NCBI GenBank assembly: GCA_040381075.1
Contig: JBEIHX010000007.1
Location: forward strand, 68,214 to 132,213
Reading direction: 5' to 3'
Length of the DNA stretch: 64,000 nt
Source of the DNA: JBEIHX01 sp040381075
GTDB taxonomy: Bacteria > Pseudomonadota > Alphaproteobacteria > Caulobacterales > Aquidulcibacteraceae
Within the stretch, counting starts at the first letter, position 1, and every line of letters begins with the position of its first letter. This document shows positions 7,814 through 15,944 of this stretch, in pieces. The notes below the pieces were generated by a model. The model searched no databases. It saw nothing but the letters and a program-made list of their open reading frames with translations, and was not told the DNA's origin. Made by a program: the position numbers and the translations under genes.

Positions 7814-8407
7814 TTAAACAGACACCGCTGGCGCTTCGACAACGACCGAAAACCTGTCCAATATTGATGTGTGTGAAACCGCCAACTCCTCACGCCTCGC
7901 GACCCAGTCGTCTTTCGTGAGCCCCATGAAATGCACGCCGATGCGGGCATTGTTCTTGATGACATTCGAGCGCCTGAAGCCTTCTTCGGCAAATCCGAAT
8001 TTGAGGTGCATCCTGACGACAGCCGGATTTGTTTCAATCACCTCGCAGTTCAGCTTTTCAAGACCAAGCGTATCAAAGGCATAATTCAACAGGGCGAATT
8101 CCAGCGCTGCCCCCAGACCTCCACGCGCCTTCTCATCCAGGTAAAACGCCCAATCGGATTTCTTGTGCAGCCGGTCCAACGCATTGATGGAGACGACGCC
8201 GGACACGGCCCCATTGAGCAAAACAACAAAGACGATTTGGCCGGGGTCTTTCTCCAGCGCCTCTATCCAGGCCAAATGCTCATCCAAACCAATCACATGA
8301 TCAGTGTACATGGAACGGCGAACGCTCTCCAGATTTCTGATGTCCCTGACCTGTTTCTTCTGGTCGAGGGTGCATTTGGTGATGTCACGCAGAACGACTT
8401 TTTCCAT
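7814..8407 (-). CDS. pseH: UDP-4-amino-4,6-dideoxy-N-acetyl-beta-L-altrosamine N-acetyltransferase
   Basis: 197 residues. The N-terminus (VVLRDITKCTLDQKKQVRDIRN, then RRSMYTDHVIGLDEHLAWI) and GFAEEGFRRSNVIKNNARIGV near the end are typical of PseH/FlmH, the GNAT enzyme that N-acetylates the C4 amino group in pseudaminic acid synthesis, used to glycosylate flagellin. The glycine-rich acetyl-CoA loop is present as DEKARGGLGAALEFALL. AAGGGA precedes the ATG. The other pse genes are not in the window. The AT-richer codons suggest horizontal origin. Confidence 0.85.
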   Translation of the reverse strand: MEKVVLRDITKCTLDQKKQVRDIRNLESVRRSMYTDHVIGLDEHLAWIEALEKDPGQIVFVVLLNGAVSGVVSINALDRLHKKSDWAFYLDEKARGGLGAALEFALLNYAFDTLGLEKLNCEVIETNPAVVRMHLKFGFAEEGFRRSNVIKNNARIGVHFMGLTKDDWVARREELAVSHTSILDRFSVVVEAPAVSV

Positions 8408-8429
8408 AATCGTCCCTTAAACCGCAGCC

Positions 8430-8464
8430 AAAAGGCCCGCCACCCACAAAAGGCCCGCCACCCA
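8430..8464. repeat. 18-nt tandem repeat upstream of pseH
   Basis: Unit AAAAGGCCCGCCACCCAC, two copies, starting 23 nt upstream of the pseH start, in its leader or promoter region. Confidence 0.75.
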
Positions 8465-8465
8465 A

Positions 8466-8799
8466 CGGACAACAAACGGCTCGCCAGAGGCCTGCAATGT
8501 TTCTTGCTGAGGCGAAGCGGTCCGATAAAGCCACGATCATGTTCTCCATACATTAATTCCAGGTCCTCGCCCCCCGGTCAAAAACACCCGCCACGAGCGT
8601 TTCCATGTGGTGGGCGACGACCTGCAGGAGCGTCGAGGGACAGCATGGTGCGCTCCTGACGTCGTCCTCAGGGGCGTTCTCAGGGGCGTTCTCAGCCGCA
8701 AGCCATGCGCCAATCGGTCGAACTCACTGGACCGGCGCGTCAGCGGCGCTGGCGGTTGGCGGGCAAGCGACCGGGTGGCGTCGCCTGCCTGTGATCCGG
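8466..8799. other. Intergenic stretch without a supported gene
   Basis: Between pseH and the AbiEi remnant. Open frames here are short and unlike known proteins. It holds one small tandem repeat and may include further decayed remains of the antitoxin gene's 3' end or of a lost toxin gene, but I cannot align any of it. Confidence 0.4.
8668..8695. repeat. 12-nt tandem repeat
   Basis: Unit TCAGGGGCGTTC, two perfect copies and a third partial copy, in the non-coding stretch beside the AbiEi remnant. Confidence 0.75.
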
Positions 8800-9432
8800 G
8801 CGACATGCAGGCGCGCTGTCACAGCAGCGGTCACGGCGGCATCCAGCACAATAACCTGGCAGGCCCCGCCAGTGGCGGCAGGCGCGCGTTGCGCAGGCCT
8901 CGATGGCCATATCACGTCCGACGTCATCGCGGCGCCTGACTCAGTCCACGATGGTCCGCGCCGCGGTGGTGACCTTGACGGACATACCCTCAATCACGTG
9001 GGTCTCCACGCCAAGCCTCAGCCCCTCGCCACCAACACGGAACACTCTGAGCCTGACCGGCGGCCGCACGCAAAAACGCGCTCTTCGATCAATGCAGACC
9101 CGGACCTCCTGAGGACAATGCGTCGTCAGACCGTGGAATCGGAGCGCTGACAGAAACGCCATGACGGCATGCGGTGTGCGATGCGCGACCTCAGCAATCG
9201 ATGCTTCAGCCGCCATAGGGCCACCGACGCGGCGGTAAAGTCTGCGCTCAGGCTGTTCAGGTTCGCCGCGCTGCACGAGACGGCGACGCGTTTCGCGCGC
9301 GATGCCGGCTTCTGCGAGATCACGCGCCCGCATCAGCGGGGTCTTGCCGACATGAGCAGGGGCGCGCGCTGCCTGCGGCGGAGCTTCGTCTCCGTGGCGC
9401 ATCGATCGAACGGTCACGGGCGCACGCGACAT
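8800..9432 (-). pseudogene. Decayed AbiEi-type antitoxin / transcriptional regulator
   Basis: The open part (9432 to 8941) has the AbiEi layout: winged-helix start MRARDLAEAGIARETRRRLV, YRRVGG, VAHRTPHAVMAFLSALRFHGL, EVRVCIDRRAR, VETHVIEGMSVKV, ending AARTIVD then TGA. Family members continue with Cys-Phe-Arg. Here the TGA stands exactly where the Cys is expected, and the same frame continues V-R-R-R-D-D-V-G-R-D-M-A-I-E-A, which still matches the family. Then a one-base shift is needed to read L-R-N-A-R. So there is a nonsense change and probably a deletion. The partner toxin AbiEii is not seen. The lower bound is approximate. Confidence 0.72.
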
Positions 9433-9481
9433 GGCGTCCGCATCAACAGCGCAAACGCCGCCGATGTGTCACCTCAAAACT

Positions 9482-9494
9482 TGACGTTACGTCA
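9482..9494. promoter_or_regulatory. TGACGT-T-ACGTCA palindrome upstream of the AbiEi remnant
   Basis: A perfect 13-bp dyad 50 nt upstream of the antitoxin start. AbiEi proteins repress their own promoter through inverted repeats, so it could be the old operator. The rest of 9433-9710 is non-coding; 9640-9670 is AT-rich. Confidence 0.3.
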
Positions 9495-9710
9495 CATTAT
9501 TCACGGCCGGCTCTCGCCTCTGATGCTCGAACGCGATGACCTGACAGCTGACCCAGATCATTCCCCGTCGGTCCAAGGACTGCAGAGAGTTTCCTGACGT
9601 GCGCCTGAACCGTGCGCCAGAATTGCACGAACGCGCACTCAAATAATTGATACTATATGACTTTTTACAAATTCATCATCGGATCCTGGAGTTGCCCCCG
9701 GATCCCCGCG

Positions 9711-9926
9711 TCACCCCTGCGCCCCGGGCCGACCTGGATCATGCGGGCCACCCCGGGCGACAAACCGGCGATCGCAGTAGAGGCAGTCGACGCTGCCGTC
9801 CTCGCCCATGGTGTACCAGACACGCGGATGGCCGAGCGCGCCCCCGCCGCCGTCGCACATCACGCGATGCTGATCTGTGATGATGACCTCGGGTGTATCA
9901 TGCGGGGCGGTTGAAGGCTCTGCCAT
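9711..9926 (-). CDS. Zinc-finger domain protein (zf-CHCC, NDUFS6-like)
   Basis: 71 residues from MAEPSTAPHDTPEVIITD. The C-H-C-C ligand pattern is visible: Cys in RVMCDG, His in LGHPRVW, and the pair in CLYCDRRF. This small protein occurs widely in alphaproteobacteria; the mitochondrial relative NDUFS6 binds zinc in complex I. I chose the ATG at 9926, since the frame from 10226 adds 100 residues of unconserved Arg/Pro-rich sequence. No operon partner is obvious. Confidence 0.88.
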   Translation of the reverse strand: MAEPSTAPHDTPEVIITDQHRVMCDGGGGALGHPRVWYTMGEDGSVDCLYCDRRFVARGGPHDPGRPGAQG

Positions 9927-10240
9927 GAGTGCGGATCCGCTGCTGGTGTGGCGCAATGCGCCTGACATGCTCGCAATCGCCAGACGCGTCCAGACCCGAA
10001 TTCTGCGACCCTCGCTCTGGCGCAGATCCGTGATCGGGCGCCCCCCGGCGACCCGGGTGCGCGCTGACCCGCCGGCTGCGTCGCCTGCGTCCTTCACCCT
10101 CGCGCGGACTGGCCGGCAGCTCCCCCGGGGGCGCTCGGCGCGGGCGGACCCGGACGAACTCCGTCTGGCGCCAGGCGCGTCCGGGATTGGCGTGCGCGCC
10201 CGGTTCGGCCTATGGAGAGGTGTCACGATCAGGAGGCGTC
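9927..10240. other. Spacer between zf-CHCC gene and ABC ATPase
   Basis: 314 nt. A frame starting ATG at 9925 on the plus strand (MSADPLLVWRNAPDML...) runs through it but becomes Arg/Pro-rich and resembles nothing I know, so I do not call it a gene. The end holds the AGGAGG ribosome site (10231-10236) of the next gene. Confidence 0.4.
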
Positions 10241-11200
10241 ATGCCCGCTGAAGCCGATGCGCCGGCCTTCGCCATCCAGACCCGCGGTCTCGCCAAGACC
10301 TACGCCGCCTCCGCCAGAACGCCGGCGAAGACCGCCCTCAAGGGGCTTGATCTTGCCGTGCCGCGCGGCGCTGTGTTCGGGCTCCTCGGGCCAAACGGCG
10401 CAGGCAAATCAACACTGATCAACATTCTGGCCGGACTTGTGGTGAAGACCGCCGGCCAGGCCACAGTGTGGGGCTTTGATATCGACAGTCACCCGCGTGA
10501 GGCCAAGGCCGCCATCGGGGTCGTGCCCCAGGAAATCAATATGGATCCGTTCTTCACGCCGCTTGAGGCGATGGAGCTGCAGGCGGGCTTTTACGGGGTC
10601 CCCCAAAAGGAGCGCCGCACACGCGAAATCCTTGAGGCGGTCGGACTGTGGGAGAAGCGCGACGCCTATGTGCGCCAGCTGTCCGGCGGCATGAAGCGCC
10701 GGCTCATGGTGGCGAAGGCAATGGTCCACTCTCCACCTGTCCTGATCCTGGACGAGCCAACGGCCGGCGTCGATGTTGAGTTGCGCCGGCAGCTGTGGGA
10801 CTATGTGCGCACACTGAACAAACAGGGCGTCACCATCGTGCTGACGACACACTACCTGGAGGAGGCCCAGGAGCTGTGCGACACGATTGCGATCGTCAAC
10901 CACGGGTCTCTCATCGCCTGCGAACCGACTGAAAGGCTGCTCGCCCGGCTGGATCAGAAGACACTGGTGATCGACCCTCAGCAGGCCGTCGCCGAGGCGC
11001 CGGAGAGCCTCGCCGGCCTCGGCGTGCGGTTGCAGGCCGACGGTTGGCTCGCCGTCACCTACCGCAGCGCGGACATCAGCGTGGAGGCGCTGCTTGAACG
11101 GTTCCGCGCCGCCGGCGTGTCGATCCGCGACATCGCCATCCACGAACCCGATCTGGAGGACGTGTTCCTGGCGCTGACGGCGGATCGGCCCGCAGCCTGA
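10241..11200 (+). CDS. ABC transporter ATP-binding protein (ABC-2 / YadG-like)
   Basis: 319 residues, start ATG 10241 behind a perfect AGGAGG. Walker A is GLLGPNGAGKST, the signature is QLSGGMKRRLMVAKAM, Walker B is PVLILDEPTAGVD and the switch His is in LTTHYLEEA. The C-terminal part (residues 225-319) is the extension of ABC-2 exporters of the YadG/CcmA-like group. These ATPases need a membrane partner (YadH-type permease). None is found on either side in the window, which is odd because the two usually form one operon. The exported substrate is unknown. Confidence 0.92.
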   Translation: MPAEADAPAFAIQTRGLAKTYAASARTPAKTALKGLDLAVPRGAVFGLLGPNGAGKSTLINILAGLVVKTAGQATVWGFDIDSHPREAKAAIGVVPQEINMDPFFTPLEAMELQAGFYGVPQKERRTREILEAVGLWEKRDAYVRQLSGGMKRRLMVAKAMVHSPPVLILDEPTAGVDVELRRQLWDYVRTLNKQGVTIVLTTHYLEEAQELCDTIAIVNHGSLIACEPTERLLARLDQKTLVIDPQQAVAEAPESLAGLGVRLQADGWLAVTYRSADISVEALLERFRAAGVSIRDIAIHEPDLEDVFLALTADRPAA

Positions 11201-11327
11201 GCCTGGGGGTCGCCGGCAGCCGGCCATGCGGGAATGCGCCGCGGCGGACGCAGCGGCAAGCCCATCATGGGCAGCGCAGGCGCAGACAGATGCGCCGGCC
11301 GGAGCGCCTGCAGGCGGCGTGTCCGCG

Positions 11328-12197
11328 TCAGGCCTGTGCGACGCTGAGGCTCGCGGGCGGCGGCGTTTCGCGTCGAATGTCGGCCTCCAGCAGGCGCAGC
11401 GCGCGCGATGTCCGCGCCATCTCTTCGGCTGCATCCCTGAAGGATGCATCCCTGAAGGACGCATCCTGGAGGGACGCATCCTGGGGGGGCGCATCGCTGC
11501 GTGTGCGGATCCTGAGTGCGCCCTGCGCCTTGATGCGCGCCTCATCAAGCCAATCCCGCAAGACCTTGAAGACCTCGCGCGCCTGGCCGACAAAGACGCG
11601 ATCAGCCTCGTTCTGCGCGGCGCGCTCGCTCGGGTCGCGAGCCGCTGGAGCGGCCTGCGGGCGCGCATAGGCATGCGCGGCGGCCTGCGCCGCCCTGTCC
11701 CGGGCCATCTCCTCCTGCGACATCGCCGCATCCGGCCGGGCGGGCTCACCCGCTGGCGCCGCTGCGGCAGGGCTGCAGGACGCAAGGCATGCAGCAGCGT
11801 TCGCCGGGGGCGCAGCCGCCTCACCCGAAGCCTTCGCTGCAGCCGCGTAATCCCGCAGAACCGCCTTGAGCTCGCGTGCGATCCGGGCGATCTCCTGGGC
11901 GGTGCGGCGTGGATCGCCCGCCCACAAACGTTTGATCAGCCGGATCTGCTCCACCAGCTGCGTGAGCCGTTCACGCGCCTGAGCCTTGCGCCGATCGAGA
12001 CCCGCGGTGCGGGCGAGGCGTACATCCTGCGCCAGCCTGAACGCATCCTCGCGGGTCGGCCCGCCGGCCCGGGCCAACGCATCCGCCTGCGGATCAGCGT
12101 CAGGTCGCGCCATGGCGGAGCGCAGCGGCATGGCGGATTGACCGGGTGATGGCGGGCGCAGCGGCGGGCGTGGCGGCAGACTTGAAATCGCGGACAT
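11328..12197 (-). CDS. Uncharacterised Ala-rich protein with pentapeptide tandem repeat
   Basis: 289 residues, no family recognised. It consists of a Pro-rich N-terminus (SSLPPRPPLRPPSPG), a charged helical region with REDAFRLAQDVRLARTAGLDRRKAQARERLTQLVEQIRLIKRLW that could be a coiled coil (residues 48-95), a Pro/Ala linker, a second helix VGQAREVFKVLRDWLDEARIKAQ, a DAS-x-x-D repeat and a final helix. There is no signal peptide or membrane segment. The repeat region is encoded by four 15-nt units. Codon pattern supports a real gene; function unknown. Confidence 0.65.
   Translation of the reverse strand: MSAISSLPPRPPLRPPSPGQSAMPLRSAMARPDADPQADALARAGGPTREDAFRLAQDVRLARTAGLDRRKAQARERLTQLVEQIRLIKRLWAGDPRRTAQEIARIARELKAVLRDYAAAAKASGEAAAPPANAAACLASCSPAAAAPAGEPARPDAAMSQEEMARDRAAQAAAHAYARPQAAPAARDPSERAAQNEADRVFVGQAREVFKVLRDWLDEARIKAQGALRIRTRSDAPPQDASLQDASFRDASFRDAAEEMARTSRALRLLEADIRRETPPPASLSVAQA
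11431..11490. repeat. 15-nt tandem repeat inside the uncharacterised gene
   Basis: Unit GCATCCCTGAAGGAC, four copies with increasing divergence. It is in frame on the minus strand and encodes DASFRDASFRDASLQDA-type pentapeptides. Confidence 0.85.
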
Positions 12198-12513
12198 GCA
12201 CAGCCTCAGGGATTTGGCGCATGGTGAGGCAGCTCGGTAAATGAGGGCGTCGGCTGGTCATCAAACACCGCGATATTGGCTTCGTGCAGGGTTAAGCATG
12301 CACTGTCGCCGTGGAGCGCCTGGGGCCGGACCCTGGGCAAGGTCCTCGGGGGTAGAACCGGGCGCGGAAACCGGCCCCGGGGGCGGGCCGCAGAGGGCGG
12401 CGGGCGCCGAGGCCCGGGCCCCTGCCGGCGGAAGGGATGCGGCGCAAAATCACCGCATTTGCAGCATTTCTATGCCGCCATGCCAGCGCTGAGCCGGCGG
12501 GGGTGAACGCATC
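12198..12513. other. Divergent spacer without features
   Basis: 316 nt between two divergent uncharacterised genes. It must hold both promoters, but no convincing -35/-10 pair or dyad is visible. Short open frames here are not supported. Confidence 0.4.
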
Positions 12514-13626
12514 ATGACGCAGACGGGCCAGCAGGTGCGCACCCCGGCGAGCCGGAACAGCCCGGTCAGCGACAGCTGCGCGCAGGCTGTGGCCCGTGTG
12601 GTGCTGCACGTCGTTGCGCCTGCCATGCTCCTGGCGGGCGCGCCGGCGTCGGCTGGGACCCCGACGGCCCATCAGATCACGCGCCCGCCCGCCGGATCCG
12701 GCCTTGCCCCGATCGGCTTCGCCGTCCGGCCGCACGACGCGGCGGCGGAGATCACGGCGGCCGCGGCGCTGGGGGCGACGGGCGTCAGCATTGACATCAC
12801 ATGGCCGCAGCTTGAGCCGGCGCCGGGCGTCTATCGTCTCGCCGACCTTGAAGGAGCGCTCTCCGCCGCGCGCGGCATGAGCGTCTTCATCAATCTGCGC
12901 CTGATCGACACCACACGGGCGCTGCTGCCAGCCGACATTGCAGGGCGCTCGTTTGACGATCCGGTCGTCAGGCGGCGCTTCGCCCACCTGGTCACTGCAC
13001 TGGCTCCGCTTCTGTCGCAGCGCACCGACTTCCTCGCACTTGGCGGCGAGGCTGACATCTATCTGTCGCCAAATCCGCAGGAGGCGGAGGCCTTCCTCGC
13101 CTTTGTGACCCGCATGCGCCCGGCGCTGCGTGCGGCTGCGCCGCAGGCGCTCATCGGCGTCAGTGTCTCATTGCAGGGTCTGGACGCGGGTCGCACGCCG
13201 ATCATGCGCCGGCTGATCGACTGGAGCGACGCCCTGATGATCGCCTATCAGCCGCTGGCCCCGGACTTCCGGCTGCGCCCCGCGGATCAAACGGGCGCCA
13301 CGCTGCGCCGCGTGGCCGCTTTGGCGCCGGGAAAACCCCTGGTCATCACGGACGCCGCCTACGCCACAAGCCCGCTCGTTGAGGGCTCTGCAGCCGGCCA
13401 GGAGCGCATGCTGGAGCAACTCCTGGCGGCGCGCGGCGACATCGCATTTCTTGGTCTGGCCCCCCGTGTCGATCGGCCACGCGAAGACTGTGCAGGGATC
13501 GCCGCAGCGCATGGCGCGGCCGGTTCACAGACCTATGAGGACTACTGGTGCAGCCAGGGGCTCGTCGGCCGGGACGGCGCGCCCAGGCCGGCGCACCGTC
13601 TGCTGACGCAGGGCCGCCCGCGGTGA
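12514..13626 (+). CDS. Exported protein, probable TIM-barrel (glycosidase-like)
   Basis: 370 residues. The hydrophobic stretch VARVVLHVVAPAMLLAGAPASA (about residues 26-47) is a likely signal peptide. The body resembles a glycoside-hydrolase-type barrel: GFAVRPHDAAAEITAAAALGATGVSIDITWPQLEPAPGVYRLADLEGAL is the pattern of clan A barrels, followed by FLALGGEADIYLSPNP where a catalytic acid could sit (LGGEADI), then SDALMIAYQPL and KPLVITDAAYA. I cannot assign a family or substrate. Four Cys, two near the end (DCAGI and YWCSQG), may form a disulfide. Confidence 0.65.
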   Translation: MTQTGQQVRTPASRNSPVSDSCAQAVARVVLHVVAPAMLLAGAPASAGTPTAHQITRPPAGSGLAPIGFAVRPHDAAAEITAAAALGATGVSIDITWPQLEPAPGVYRLADLEGALSAARGMSVFINLRLIDTTRALLPADIAGRSFDDPVVRRRFAHLVTALAPLLSQRTDFLALGGEADIYLSPNPQEAEAFLAFVTRMRPALRAAAPQALIGVSVSLQGLDAGRTPIMRRLIDWSDALMIAYQPLAPDFRLRPADQTGATLRRVAALAPGKPLVITDAAYATSPLVEGSAAGQERMLEQLLAARGDIAFLGLAPRVDRPREDCAGIAAAHGAAGSQTYEDYWCSQGLVGRDGAPRPAHRLLTQGRPR

Positions 13627-13640
13627 CACCCGCGCGCGCC

Positions 13641-15509
13641 TCAGGCGCGGCGCAGCGCGATCCATTCATCAACGACACGCTCCAGCACCGGCAGGGGCAC
13701 AGCGCCGTTTGCGAGCACGGCCTCATGAAATCCCGGCAGGTCGAAACGCGCGCCGAGAGCAGCCTTGGCCTTGTCGCGCAGGCGGTTGATTTCGATCCAG
13801 CCAACAGCATAGGCCGTCGCCTGGCCCGGCCATACCGCGTAGCGTTCCACCTCAGTCGTGATGCTCTCAACGCTTTGCCCGGTCACACGCACCATATAGT
13901 CGATCGCCTGTTCGCGACTCCAGCGCTTCGAATGAATGCCGGTGTCGACCACAAGGCGCGCAGCGCGAAACAGCATCGATTGCAGATATCCGATCCGACC
14001 CATCGGGTCAGTGCGGTAGGCGCCGAGTTCGTCCGCCAGCTGCTCGGCGTAGAGCGCCCAGCCCTCCCCGTAGGCGGCGAACCAGATGAGCTTGCGCAGC
14101 GCCGGCAGGTTGGCGTCCTCAAGCGCCAGGGCGCCTTGAAGATGATGTCCCGGAACGGATTCGTGATAGGTCAGCGTCGGCAGCGAGAATTTCGGCCACT
14201 CGCGGGTGTCGCGAAGATTGATGTAGTAGGCCCCAGGTCTTTTGGCGTCGGCCGAGGGCGGCTGATAGTATCCGCCGGGCTGCGCCGCCTCCAGCATGGG
14301 AGGGACGCGACGAACCTCGACATTGGCCTTCGGAAGGCGCGAAAACGCCGACGGCAAAGCGTTTTCCATGGCGCGCACGCGCGCATTGAGATCCGCCAGC
14401 AGACGGCTGCGGCCAGCCTCGGTATTGGGGTAGAGGGAGCGCGGATCGGCTGACAGGCGCTGCAGCCGCTCGCCAACGCTCCCCCCCGCCACGCCTTCAC
14501 GGGTCAGCGCCGCGTCCAGCGCAGCAGTCAGCTCAGCCACCTTCTGCAGACCGAGCGTATGGATTTCCTCGGCCGTAAGCGCTGTGGTGGTGTGCATTGT
14601 CAGCGCAGCCGCGTAGTACGCATCGCCGTTGGGCTGCCGCCAGACGCCAGGCTCAACCGGGGCGCGCGGACGCAAGTCATCAATCGCAGTGATCAAACGG
14701 TCATAGGCCGGATAGATGTCAGCCGTGACGATGCCGCGCGCGCGCGCGACGCGGTCAGCAGCAATCCCCGGATCAATTGAGCGCACTGCCGCAGGCTTGC
14801 GCTCGAGCGCCGTGACATAGACCGATTGACCCACCGTGGTGCGCACGAAGGCGCGCGCAAGATCGCGTGCGCGCGTCAGCACGAAGGCAGGCGGGACGAC
14901 GCCCTTGCCGGCGTCGGCAAGCATCCGTTGACGCTCGGCGTCGATCGCACCAGCCACCTGGGACAGGCGGGCGAGGTAATGCTCCGCATCTTCCAGGGTG
15001 GCGATGGAATGCTGGGTGTCGAGGAAGTCCGGCAGCGTCAGGAACGCGCTGTCCAGCTGATTGATCACGTAGGGCGCGAACCATCCCGTCGCCGTCCTCT
15101 GGCCGTATCCAAAGCCGCCCGCCGCCGCCATGTTGTCGAGCGCCGCAGCGACGGTGTCGTAGGCGACGGCGTCAGCGCCCACCAGACGCGTGCGGTCGAA
15201 GGTCTGAAGGCGGGCGAGTCGCTCGGCGGTGGCGCGATTGAGCGCCTCCATCGCCGCTGCGGAGCGGTCGTCCAGCCGATCGGCGTACACTCCCCCGAAC
15301 ATCGCCTCGCTGGCGCCGTAGCTGGTCGCAAGCTCAGGCGAGCTGCGGATGATCTCGTTCCCGAATTCGTCAAGCAGAAGACGCAGCGTAGGCGCCGCCT
15401 GCCCGACCGGGGCGGCGCCCGGCGGCGGCGCGTTGGGGGCTGGGTCACAGCCGGCCGCCAGCACGGCCGCAACAGCTGCGGTGATCGCCCCCGTCAGTCG
15501 TGCGGCCAC
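13641..15509 (-). CDS. DUF885 family lipoprotein (putative metallopeptidase)
   Basis: From GTG at 15509 the protein has 622 residues and starts MAARLTGAITAAVAAVLAAGC, a textbook lipoprotein signal with Cys21. The frame is open back to 15884, but that version puts the signal peptide in the middle, so I prefer the internal GTG. Near the C-terminus are YHESVPGHHLQGAL (His-Glu...Gly-His-His), WALYAEQLADELG and ITTEVERYAVWPGQATAY, the conserved blocks of DUF885, whose fold and motifs resemble M3/M32-type zinc peptidases. Likely anchored to a membrane facing the periplasm. Substrate unknown. A 10-copy 12-nt array lies just upstream. Confidence 0.85.
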   Translation of the reverse strand: MAARLTGAITAAVAAVLAAGCDPAPNAPPPGAAPVGQAAPTLRLLLDEFGNEIIRSSPELATSYGASEAMFGGVYADRLDDRSAAAMEALNRATAERLARLQTFDRTRLVGADAVAYDTVAAALDNMAAAGGFGYGQRTATGWFAPYVINQLDSAFLTLPDFLDTQHSIATLEDAEHYLARLSQVAGAIDAERQRMLADAGKGVVPPAFVLTRARDLARAFVRTTVGQSVYVTALERKPAAVRSIDPGIAADRVARARGIVTADIYPAYDRLITAIDDLRPRAPVEPGVWRQPNGDAYYAAALTMHTTTALTAEEIHTLGLQKVAELTAALDAALTREGVAGGSVGERLQRLSADPRSLYPNTEAGRSRLLADLNARVRAMENALPSAFSRLPKANVEVRRVPPMLEAAQPGGYYQPPSADAKRPGAYYINLRDTREWPKFSLPTLTYHESVPGHHLQGALALEDANLPALRKLIWFAAYGEGWALYAEQLADELGAYRTDPMGRIGYLQSMLFRAARLVVDTGIHSKRWSREQAIDYMVRVTGQSVESITTEVERYAVWPGQATAYAVGWIEINRLRDKAKAALGARFDLPGFHEAVLANGAVPLPVLERVVDEWIALRRA

Positions 15510-15540
15510 CCCGGCCCTGACCGTCCGCAGGACTTTGGCC

Positions 15541-15690
15541 GGAGCTGTCGCCAGAGCTGTCGCCGATGTCGCGCCTGGGGTCGCGCCTGGGGTCGCGCCT
15601 GGGGTCGCGCCTGGGGTCGCGCCTGGGGTCGCGCCTGGGGTCGCGCCTGGGGTCGCGCCTGGGGTCGCGCCTGGGGTCGCGCCTGGGGTC
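15541..15690. repeat. 12-nt tandem array, ten perfect copies, upstream of DUF885 gene
   Basis: Ten identical copies of GCGCCTGGGGTC (15571-15690), with two older related 12-nt units (GGAGCTGTCGCC, AGAGCTGTCGCC) at 15541-15564. On the minus strand it is open in the DUF885 frame and would read (PGAT)n. If the GTG at 15509 is the start, the array lies in the leader or promoter between DUF885 and the divergent GST gene. The perfect copies imply recent expansion. Confidence 0.95.
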
Positions 15691-15944
15691 GGCTTGGGGA
15701 TGGCGGTCCGCACCGGCTCACGCCCTGCCGCCAGAAATATCGCCAACGCCATCGCCTCGCCCCCTCGCCGCATCGCCCAGCGCTCCACTGATTCGAACGT
15801 GATCCGTGTTGTAACCGAGTTGGTGCGGGCTTGTACCCGCATTGGGCCGGGGGCGCGCGAGGCGGATGGCCGCGGCGACTGCATGCTTCCCGGCAGGACG
15901 CGGGCCTGCTTTGCTGGCGCGCGCAGCAGTGCGGGAGGAACTCC

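Noticed and set aside
9925..10251. Small plus-strand gene before the ABC ATPase
   Set aside because: No ribosome site, no family, and composition changes to Arg/Pro-rich.
10409..11824. 471-residue minus-strand open frame
   Set aside because: Crosses the ABC ATPase in antisense and the uncharacterised gene out of frame.
15541..15690. CRISPR array
   Set aside because: The repeats are head to tail without spacers; the same holds for all other arrays in the window.
15510..15884. Long DUF885 start at 15884
   Set aside because: It would bury the lipoprotein signal at residue 125 and make the repeat array coding; kept only as an alternative.
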